32,163 bases of DNA from Rikenellaceae bacterium UBA1749 (GTDB lineage: Bacteria > Bacteroidota > Bacteroidia > Bacteroidales > Rikenellaceae), in contig DCHP01000066.1 of the NCBI GenBank assembly GCA_002315675.1, positions 1 through 32,163 of the forward strand, given 5' to 3'. The notes under the pieces are model-generated. The model was not told the origin of the DNA. It did not search any database and was given only the letters and a program-made list of their open reading frames with translations. This document shows, in pieces, positions 26,240 to 32,163 of the stretch (its first letter is position 1; the number at the start of each line of letters is the position of its first letter). A program made the translations under genes and the position numbers.

Positions 26240-27697
26240 ATGTACACATTTCTTATCAGCGTAATAGCACTAGTTCTGGGCTACATAATATACGGAAGAG
26301 TTATTGAGAGGGTCTTTGCTCCTGACAAAAGCAGGATTACTCCTGCCATTGCAATGGCCGATGGTGTCGACTATGTAGCAATGCCGACATGGAAAATTTT
26401 CATGATCCAGTTTCTGAATATCGCAGGAACCGGACCTATTTTCGGAGCTATTCTTGGAGCTTTGTACGGGCCTGTTTGTTACCTGTGGATTGTTTTCGGC
26501 TGCATTTTCGGTGGAGCCGTTCACGACTATCTCTCTGGCATGATATCCATCAGAAACGGAGGAGAGAGTCTTCCAGATATAGTAGGACAATACCTTGGAA
26601 ATACCGTAAAGCATCTGTCTCTTATCGTTACCCTTATACTTCTGCTTCTTGTAGGAGCCGTATTCGTTGACAGCCCTGCAATCATTCTTGGGAATCTTAC
26701 AGGAATGACAGGCAGTTCATCCTTAGTATGGGTAGGAGTAATCATTGCCTACTATGTTACAGCAACACTTGTCCCTGTTGACAAAATCATAGGGAACATA
26801 TATCCGTTTTTTGCATTTGCCATCATTTTTATGGCAATTGGCCTTCTTGTCTGCCTGTTTATACAATGGCCTTCAGGTGTACCTGAAATATGGGATGGCC
26901 TGGAAAACCTGAATCCTGAATCCGGATATGTATTCCCCGGTCTGTTTATTACCATTGCTTGCGGTGCTGTAAGCGGGTTTCATGCCACACAGTCTCCACT
27001 TATGGCAAGATGTATGAAAAATGAAAAGTACGGACGTCCTGTCTTTTACGGATCCATGATACTCGAGGGAATTATTGCCCTTGTCTGGGCTACTATTTCT
27101 TCATATTTCTTCTATGCAGGAGGAAATGTCGCAATGAATGCAGAAAATGTAAAAACAGCCCCAGAAGTGGTTACAATCGTATCCAACACATGGCTTGGAC
27201 ATTTCGGTGGCATCCTTGCTCTGCTTGGAGTTGTTTTTGCGCCTATTTCCAGCGGTGATACTGCCCTTCGTGGAGCCAGGCTCATCATTGCAGACGCCAT
27301 TCACTTGAAACAAAAAAGTATTTTCAACCGACTTGCAATATCTGTTCCGATTTTCGCTATTGTAGGAGGACTGCTATGGTTCAATTCTTCGATGCCAAAC
27401 GGTTTTAATGTAATATGGAGATACTTCGGATGGGCCAACCAGACTCTTTCTGTCTTTACATTATGGGCGATTACAGCATTCCTTATGACATCCCGTAAAG
27501 GAGAGTGGTATATTCTGACCATGATTCCTGCAGCATTCATGACTTCAGTATGTTTGACATTCATACTTACTCAGAAAATCGGGTTCGGATTACCGGAAAG
27601 TTTGAATATTTATTTGGGAATTGGTATTTTTATCGCATCAATTATAATATTTTATATATTCAAGAATCGTATTAAAGAAAAACATCATGAGCTATAG
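26240..27697 (+). CDS. cstA: Carbon starvation protein CstA family transporter (short form)
   Basis: A 485-residue membrane protein with about 12 or more helices. It has the CstA signature region around 50-110 (MPTWKIFMIQFLNIAGTGPIFG, FGGAVHDYLSGM, GESLPDIVGQYLG) and GDTALRGARLI later. Family members take up peptides or pyruvate under carbon starvation. The protein is much shorter than the roughly 700-residue E. coli CstA, lacking its C-terminal part, as is common in anaerobes. Its stop overlaps the next ligase gene by 11 bp, implying coupled translation with an aryl-CoA ligase. A substrate such as pyruvate or an aryl or oxo acid is conjecture. Confidence 0.92.
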   Translation: MYTFLISVIALVLGYIIYGRVIERVFAPDKSRITPAIAMADGVDYVAMPTWKIFMIQFLNIAGTGPIFGAILGALYGPVCYLWIVFGCIFGGAVHDYLSGMISIRNGGESLPDIVGQYLGNTVKHLSLIVTLILLLLVGAVFVDSPAIILGNLTGMTGSSSLVWVGVIIAYYVTATLVPVDKIIGNIYPFFAFAIIFMAIGLLVCLFIQWPSGVPEIWDGLENLNPESGYVFPGLFITIACGAVSGFHATQSPLMARCMKNEKYGRPVFYGSMILEGIIALVWATISSYFFYAGGNVAMNAENVKTAPEVVTIVSNTWLGHFGGILALLGVVFAPISSGDTALRGARLIIADAIHLKQKSIFNRLAISVPIFAIVGGLLWFNSSMPNGFNVIWRYFGWANQTLSVFTLWAITAFLMTSRKGEWYILTMIPAAFMTSVCLTFILTQKIGFGLPESLNIYLGIGIFIASIIIFYIFKNRIKEKHHEL

Positions 27698-29000
27698 TCC
27701 ATATTTTAATCCTGATATGGAGACCCTGTCCAGATTAGAGATTGAGGCACTCCAGCTTAAAAGACTGAAGGACACCTTGGAACATTGTTTCAATGGCTCA
27801 GCCTTTTACAAGAAACGTCTCATGGAAGCTGGAGCAACTCCTGATAAGATAAACAGTCTTGATGACCTTCGCCGTATTCCGTTTACAACGAAACAGGACC
27901 TGCGCGACACTTATCCATTCGGAATAGCTTCAGTTCCCCTTTCAAAATGCACAAGACTTCACTCTTCCAGTGGAACAACTGGAAATCCCACTGTAATACT
28001 TCATACAGCAAGGGATCTTGAACAATGGGCAAACGCCGTTGCACGTTGTCTGTGGATGGTAGGATGCCGGCCTGAAGATGTATTCCAGAATACATCAGGT
28101 TACGGAATGTTCACCGGAGGTCTTGGCTTTCAGTACGGAGCTGAGAAACTCGGTATGCTGACTGTTCCAGCAGCAGCCGGGAATACATTAAGACAACTGA
28201 AATTCTTCACTGACTTTGGGACTACAGTTGTCCACGCCATTCCTTCATATGCTGCAAGACTTTACGAAGTAATGTGTGAACGTGGCATTGATCCAAGACG
28301 TGATACCAAACTGAAAATTCTTGCCATCGGAGCTGAGCCTCACTCGGAAGATACGAGAAAGAGAATAGAGGACATGCTTGGTGTCAAGGCATACAATTCG
28401 TTCGGGATGAGTGAAATGTGTGGACCAGGAGTTGCATTTGAGTGCAAGGAGCAGAATGGTATGCATATATGGGAAGACTACTACATTGTAGAGATTGTGG
28501 ACCCTGACACACTAGAACCTGTTCCAGATGGAGAGACCGGAGAACTTGTCCTGACAACAATAAACCGAGAAGCAATGCCTCTTCTTCGTTACAGAACCCG
28601 CGACCTCACAAGAATCATCCCTGGAAGCTGCCCATGCGGAAGAGAGCATAAACGTCTTGACAGAATGAAAGGCAGAAGCGATGATATGATCATCCTTAAA
28701 GGTGTCAACATCTTCCCTATTCAGATTGAGACAATACTAATGCAGTTCAAGGAATTGGCATCTGATTACCTAATCACTATTGAGACCCGTGAAAACAACG
28801 ATGCCATGACAATAGATGTTGAACTTTCAGATATCTTCATTGATGACATGTCAGCACTGCAGAGACTTGAGAAAGAGATTACCCGCCAGTTACATGACGA
28901 AATCCTGATTACGCCTAAAGTACGCTTCGTTCCTAAAGGGTCTCTGCCAAAATCTGAAGGAAAAGCAGTCAGAGTAAAAGATTTAAGAAAGACATTTTAA
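27687..29000 (+). CDS. paaK: Phenylacetate/aryl-acetate-CoA ligase, second paralogue
   Basis: This 437-residue AMP-forming ligase has HSSSGTTGNPTV (92-103), SGYGMFTGGLG, FGMSEMCGP and the hinge motif MKGRSDDMIILKGVNIFP. It shares these blocks and its length with the gene at 5718-7034 but differs widely between them, so the two are old paralogues and not a recent duplication. It is coupled to cstA (11-bp overlap) and to the ACT protein (11-bp gap). This ligase-ACT pair is common in anaerobes that have IorAB. Confidence 0.9.
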   Translation: MSYSPYFNPDMETLSRLEIEALQLKRLKDTLEHCFNGSAFYKKRLMEAGATPDKINSLDDLRRIPFTTKQDLRDTYPFGIASVPLSKCTRLHSSSGTTGNPTVILHTARDLEQWANAVARCLWMVGCRPEDVFQNTSGYGMFTGGLGFQYGAEKLGMLTVPAAAGNTLRQLKFFTDFGTTVVHAIPSYAARLYEVMCERGIDPRRDTKLKILAIGAEPHSEDTRKRIEDMLGVKAYNSFGMSEMCGPGVAFECKEQNGMHIWEDYYIVEIVDPDTLEPVPDGETGELVLTTINREAMPLLRYRTRDLTRIIPGSCPCGREHKRLDRMKGRSDDMIILKGVNIFPIQIETILMQFKELASDYLITIETRENNDAMTIDVELSDIFIDDMSALQRLEKEITRQLHDEILITPKVRFVPKGSLPKSEGKAVRVKDLRKTF

Positions 29001-29011
29001 AACATACGACC

Positions 29012-29422
29012 ATGACAGTTAAACAACTTTCGGTATTTCTTGAAAACAAATACGGAACACTTGTAAAAGTTCTTAGTATCCTCAAGGAAGAAAACATTCA
29101 GATTATTGCTTCAACAATCGCTGATACCGCTGAATACGGAATATTCAGAATCATCTGCAACAATCCTGAGGATGCATATAATACATTGAAAAAAGCAGGT
29201 ATTGTAGTTTCACTTTGCGATGTTTTCGCACTGACACTTGTTGACAAACCTGGTATGGCTTCAAATGTAATTGAAAGTTTTGCACAGGAAGAAGTCAGTA
29301 TTTCATACCTCTACTCATTCCTATACGAAGGCAAGGGTGTCCTGATTTTCAAGACAGACAATCTTGAAAAAGCCAAGGCAATCATCGACGCTAAAGGCTA
29401 TTCGACACTAAGCACCCTATAG
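29012..29422 (+). CDS. Tandem ACT-domain protein
   Basis: A 136-residue protein made of two ACT domains, about 3-65 (QLSVFLENKYGTLVKVLSIL) and 70-132 (FALTLVDKPGMASNVIESF), with no catalytic domain. Such proteins are regularly found beside PaaK-type ligases and indolepyruvate oxidoreductase genes, and probably sense an aromatic or branched amino acid. The target is unknown; the ligase next to it is the obvious candidate. It is the last gene of the unit and a terminator follows about 100 bp later. Confidence 0.88.
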   Translation: MTVKQLSVFLENKYGTLVKVLSILKEENIQIIASTIADTAEYGIFRIICNNPEDAYNTLKKAGIVVSLCDVFALTLVDKPGMASNVIESFAQEEVSISYLYSFLYEGKGVLIFKTDNLEKAKAIIDAKGYSTLSTL

Positions 29423-29519
29423 AATAAGGTTATTGCATATACCTAATATTATAGCATACACCCAGGTTGCTTGATTCCTTCTACAGAATCAGACATTCCA
29501 GGCAATAAGGCAAATTCAG

Positions 29520-29556
29520 AAAAAGCAATCTTCTTTTTGCAGGAGATTGCTTTTTT
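29520..29556 (+). terminator. Intrinsic terminator after the ACT gene
   Basis: AAAAAGCAATCT (29520-29531) pairs with AGATTGCTTTTT (29544-29555) around a 12-nt loop, and the right arm runs into six T. It ends the DUF456-cstA-ligase-ACT unit. The A/T-flanked stem could work in both directions. Confidence 0.75.
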
Positions 29557-29668
29557 GTAACATTTTTACTCCCAGGGCATTATCATTTTGTTGATTTCAT
29601 TTGAAAATAAAGATAGTAGTGGCTGAAATGATGCCGCTTCAACCAAGAACATTTACAAAATAGACAAG

Positions 29669-29707
29669 TAAACATTATCCATGTAAAGGTTATGGCCATA
29701 ATGTTTA
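29669..29707. repeat. 10-bp inverted repeat before the ATPase relic
   Basis: TAAACATTAT (29669-29678) and ATAATGTTTA (29698-29707) are an exact inverted pair with a 19-nt spacer that includes ATGGCCAT. It lies 15 bp before the start of the broken ATPase gene and may be its old operator or promoter region. Confidence 0.45.
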
Positions 29708-29722
29708 ACATCGACAGCGACT

Positions 29723-29965
29723 ATGAAATACTACGACAGAGAACAGAAACTATCATATCTACCTGAAATACGAAGAAGGTCTTTCGAGGAATTTTCAAAG
29801 ATGACCGTCTTGAAAGGCAGACGGAGAATAGGAAAGACAACACTTGTAACCTTGTCTTAAGAGGGAACTGATTATGTTTATCTGTTTGCTTCAAGGAAAA
29901 CAGAAGCAGATCTATGCATGGAGTATTCAGTCACTATGTTTTCACACTACAAACATAGTGACTGA
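29723..29965 (+). pseudogene. Truncated AAA ATPase (archaeal-type, Walker A) with internal stop
   Basis: The frame starts MKYYDREQKLSYLPEIRRRS and carries a Walker A GRRRIGKTTL at about residues 32-41, as in the large Bacteroidetes ATPase family with a C-terminal nuclease-like DUF234 domain. Codon 46 is TAA (29858-29860). Beyond it the same frame continues with GTDYVYLFASRKTEADLC, which still resembles the family, so this is a true in-frame stop and not a frameshift. Similarity ends at the hairpin near 29924. Full-length members are several hundred residues, so over 80 percent is missing. Confidence 0.8.
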
Positions 29966-29968
29966 ATA
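29924..29968. repeat. Perfect 18-bp hairpin at the break of the ATPase relic
   Basis: 29924-29941 and 29951-29968 are exact inverted copies around a 9-nt loop. The right arm continues into CTGAATAGTTAC, the motif that also ends the element at 25402-25524. The position at the truncation point suggests the scar or end of an inserted element. No T-run follows. Confidence 0.65.
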
Positions 29969-30071
29969 GTTACGAATCACCTGTATGCAATAGTTGAATT
30001 CTTGAGCAAAAAAGGTAAATTTCCATACGGAATTTGTAAAAATATTTTTCAGCAAAAAGAAAAATATGCAA

Positions 30072-30079
30072 TAACTTTG
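30072..30079 (+). promoter_or_regulatory. Predicted -7 promoter box for ddh
   Basis: TAACTTTG matches TAnnTTTG and sits 24 bp before the ddh start. The upstream 60 bp is very A/T-rich. No firm -33 box. This is the fourth such box placed properly ahead of a likely first gene. Confidence 0.5.
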
Positions 30080-30103
30080 CCCTGTCAAAACATTTAATAA
30101 TCT

Positions 30104-31006
30104 ATGGAAAAAATCAGAGTAGCCATCGTAGGATATGGCAACATCGGGAAAAGTGTATTGGAGGCTGTTGAGGCATCCCAGGATATGGAATGTCTTGGTA
30201 TTGTTAGAAGAAATCCTTCCAGGGAAGGTTATCCTGAACTTGAAAATTACAAAGTTGTATCTGACATAAAGGAACTTGGAAAAGTTGACGTTGCCATACT
30301 TGCAACACCATCAAGAAAAGTTGAAGAGAACGCAATCAAATATCTTTCTATGGGTATCAGTACTGTAGATAGTTTCGACATTCATACCGGTATTGTAGAT
30401 CTTCGTGCCAAACTTATGAAAGTTGCCAAGGAAAATGGAGCGGTTAGCATTATATCTGCAGGATGGGATCCAGGAAGTGATTCAATTGTCAGGGCCATGC
30501 TTCAGGCTATTGCTCCAAAAGGTATTACTTATACTAATTTCGGCCCAGGCCGTTCAATGGGTCACTCTGTAGCAGCAAGAGCAGTTGACGGAGTAAAAGA
30601 TGCATTAAGTATGACAATTCCTGTTGGTACTGGAATTCATCGTCGTATGGTTTATGTCGAAATTGAAGATGGAGCGGACTTCGGGAAAATAGAAAATGCC
30701 ATTAAAAATGATCCATACTTCATTCATGACGAAACTCATGTTATCAAAGTGGACAGCGTTGATGCACTGAACAATGTCGGTCATGGCGTCAACCTTGTAC
30801 GTCGTGGCGTTTCAGGGAAGACCCACAACCAGTATTTCGAATTTGATATGACGATCAACAATCCAGCTCTTACAGCCCAGGTCCTCGTTGCAACAGCAAG
30901 AGCAGCAACGAAGCAGAATCCGGGATGTTATACCATGATTGAAATTCCTGTTATTGATTTAATTGAAGGAAATGACAAGGAAGCTCTGATAAGAGCACTT
31001 GTTTAA
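30104..31006 (+). CDS. ddh: meso-Diaminopimelate D-dehydrogenase
   Basis: A 300-residue enzyme with the NADP-binding motif GYGNIGKS (10-17), ATPSRKVEENA, the substrate block SAGWDPGSDS, GPGRSMGHSVAARAV and NPGCYTMIE, all hallmarks of DapDH. It makes meso-diaminopimelate from tetrahydrodipicolinate, ammonia and NADPH in one step, for lysine and the cell-wall peptide. It stands alone between its own promoter box and a terminator. Length is slightly under the 320-326 residues of Corynebacterium Ddh and normal for Bacteroidetes as far as I recall. Confidence 0.94.
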   Translation: MEKIRVAIVGYGNIGKSVLEAVEASQDMECLGIVRRNPSREGYPELENYKVVSDIKELGKVDVAILATPSRKVEENAIKYLSMGISTVDSFDIHTGIVDLRAKLMKVAKENGAVSIISAGWDPGSDSIVRAMLQAIAPKGITYTNFGPGRSMGHSVAARAVDGVKDALSMTIPVGTGIHRRMVYVEIEDGADFGKIENAIKNDPYFIHDETHVIKVDSVDALNNVGHGVNLVRRGVSGKTHNQYFEFDMTINNPALTAQVLVATARAATKQNPGCYTMIEIPVIDLIEGNDKEALIRALV

Positions 31007-31049
31007 TTTCAAGAGATCATGGGCAATTACCTACTGCCCAATCATATTG

Positions 31050-31089
31050 AATCCACTTCATCTGATATTTTTGATGAAGTGGATTTTTT
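31050..31089 (+). terminator. Intrinsic terminator after ddh
   Basis: AATCCACTTCATC (31050-31062) pairs perfectly with GATGAAGTGGATT (31073-31085), loop 10 nt, followed by T to 31089. A second small hairpin with GGGCA/TGCCC arms lies just before it (31021-31039). MITE copy D begins 52 bp further on. Confidence 0.85.
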
Positions 31090-31141
31090 CATTCAGTGGT
31101 AATAAGAATACCTGTAGCAATCCTTATATCAATTCTTATTT

Positions 31142-31239
31142 GAGTCCACTTTAATAAGTATCGTTTAAGGTTTTATTATCCGCTACAGGCCTCTGGAATG
31201 GGGGCGTTTCTCAATTTTGGGACTTTTTAAAGTGGGCTC
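31142..31239. mobile_element. MITE copy D (98 bp) at the 3' end of the EEP hydrolase gene
   Basis: The ends are GAGTCCACTTTAATAAGT and, inverted, GAGCCCACTTTAAAAAGT (16 of 18 match). It is flanked by the perfect direct repeat TTATTT (31136-31141 and 31240-31245). The right-hand repeat contains the stop codon and last Lys codon of the neighbouring minus-strand gene, so the element landed exactly at that gene's end. The left interior differs from the other copies; the right half is conserved. Confidence 0.9.
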
Positions 31240-32160
31240 TTATTTGGGAAAGACTATGGATGCCTTGATCGGATAGTGGTCGCTAAGAGTATGAGCCGTA
31301 CGTTTCACAGCCTCTATTTCCCTTGGAGCATCGTTGAGTTTCACATTTTCAGTACCTTCTCCCTCCCAGTAAATAACTGTGTAGGTGCCGAAAGTTCTGA
31401 CGTCAGTCCCTGAGGACACGAATATATGGTCAATATGGGAATTGGAATATGTAGAAGGATCCCAGTTACTGAAAGTAGCACCAGGACAGAAAGAATTCTT
31501 TGCCTTCTTAAAACAGTCCTCAAGTCTTCCTGTTGAAAGAATAGTGTTATATGCTTCACTATATTGATTGACGTTGAAATCTCCAGTCACTACGACTTTT
31601 GCCTTATCACCAGCAATTTCGTGGATTTTTTCAAGAATAAGTTTTACACCCTCCCTCCGGGCTATTACTCCAATATGATCAAGATGGGTATTAAAGAACC
31701 AGAAATCCTTTCTGGAGTCCAGATCCTTAAGGTGGGCATATGAGCACACCCTTCTGCAATTGCCATCCCAGCCTAAAGATACCTGATCCGGGGTTTCACT
31801 TAGCCAGAATGTTCCGCTTGAAAGTAATTTGAATCTGTCTTTCCTGTAAAAGACAGGGCTATATTCACCGGCTGTTTTTCCATCATCCCTTCCAACTCCG
31901 ACATAATCATACTGGGGAATTCTCTCAAGCATATCCTGAAGCTGAGGGTTTGTGACTTCCTGAGCACCGAAAGCATCAAAATCTGCAAAACTGATGAAAT
32001 TGCATAACTGGTCCCGCCTCTGTTCCCATCCATCTTTATGGCTATAATCTGCATTTGCCTTATAGCGGATATTAAACGATCCCACTTCAAGTTTCTGGGC
32101 AGAAATTGACTGCAGCATCAAAACAGTCAGAATTGACAAAAAAAACTTTTTCTTTTTCAT
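31240..32160 (-). CDS. Secreted endonuclease/exonuclease/phosphatase-family hydrolase
   Basis: A 306-residue protein with an N-terminal signal peptide (about 1-21, KKKK then a hydrophobic core, ending SISA). It has all motifs of the EEP fold: FNIRY, GAQEV with the metal glutamate, NTHLDHIG, GDFNVN, HIDHIF and SDHYPI. Family members cleave phosphodiesters in nucleic acids, inositol phosphates or sphingolipids; the secreted Bacteroidetes clade is mostly uncharacterised. The gene is complete, with its ATG 3 bp from the window edge, so its promoter is outside. Its stop codon overlaps the target duplication of MITE copy D. Confidence 0.9.
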   Translation of the reverse strand: MKKKKFFLSILTVLMLQSISAQKLEVGSFNIRYKANADYSHKDGWEQRRDQLCNFISFADFDAFGAQEVTNPQLQDMLERIPQYDYVGVGRDDGKTAGEYSPVFYRKDRFKLLSSGTFWLSETPDQVSLGWDGNCRRVCSYAHLKDLDSRKDFWFFNTHLDHIGVIARREGVKLILEKIHEIAGDKAKVVVTGDFNVNQYSEAYNTILSTGRLEDCFKKAKNSFCPGATFSNWDPSTYSNSHIDHIFVSSGTDVRTFGTYTVIYWEGEGTENVKLNDAPREIEAVKRTAHTLSDHYPIKASIVFPK

Positions 32161-32163
32161 ATT

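Noticed and set aside
5718..29000. The two PaaK genes as a recent duplication
   Set aside because: They share motifs and length, but most positions differ and their neighbours are unrelated, so they are old paralogues.

Overview
This window looks like a Bacteroidales chromosome, most like a Prevotella or Bacteroides relative; this is inferred, not proven. Four gene starts are preceded by a Bacteroidetes-type -7 box (TAnnTTTG). No start shows a Shine-Dalgarno signal, and start regions are A-rich. The gene set fits the phylum: a UpxY-type antiterminator heading a capsule operon, the long ilv-leu cluster, Leptospira-type citramalate synthase, and meso-diaminopimelate dehydrogenase. No rRNA, tRNA, CRISPR or complete transposase gene is visible.

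Layout. (1) 206-5438, minus strand: the promoter-proximal part of a surface polysaccharide operon. In transcription order it encodes a NusG/UpxY antiterminator, a Wza-like export lipoprotein, a PHP-type tyrosine phosphatase, a class I aminotransferase and a CapD/WbpM-type dehydratase. It runs toward the left edge of the window. (2) 5718-11076, minus: arylacetate-CoA ligase, class I/II aminotransferase and indolepyruvate oxidoreductase IorB and IorA, with a promoter in front of iorA. (3) 11182-25329, minus: a branched-chain amino acid cluster read as ilvD-ilvB-ilvN-ilvC-leuA-leuC-leuD-cimA-leuB-ilvE, then a nitrilase-family amidase. (4) 25752-29422, plus: DUF456 membrane protein, short CstA transporter, a second arylacetate-CoA ligase (overlapping cstA by 11 bp) and a tandem-ACT protein, ended by a terminator. 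(5) 29423-30103: a decayed AAA ATPase gene and hairpins. (6) 30104-31006, plus: ddh, with its own promoter and terminator, convergent with a secreted endonuclease/exonuclease/phosphatase protein (31240-32160, minus).

How the genes work together. IlvB/N, IlvC, IlvD and IlvE make valine and the last steps of isoleucine. LeuA, LeuC, LeuD and LeuB extend 2-oxoisovalerate to leucine. The second LeuA-like enzyme keeps the residues that select pyruvate in Leptospira CimA, so 2-oxobutyrate for isoleucine is probably made from pyruvate and acetyl-CoA, with LeuCD and LeuB doing double duty. The ligase, IorAB and aminotransferase set can interconvert aryl acids, aryl-CoA, aryl-pyruvates and aromatic amino acids.

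Most notable: four copies of a roughly 98-bp element with 18-bp terminal inverted repeats (GAGTCYACTTGAAAAAGT type) lie between genes. Three are bounded by perfect 6-bp direct repeats and one by a 5-bp repeat. This is direct evidence for a mobile, non-autonomous MITE family whose transposase is not in the window. A second, less certain repeat motif (TAACTATTCAG/CTGAATAGTTA) occurs at 25.4 kb and 29.9 kb. Several spacers and two coding regions between 8.5 and 18.7 kb carry degenerate or tandem short repeats and a T9G9 tract.
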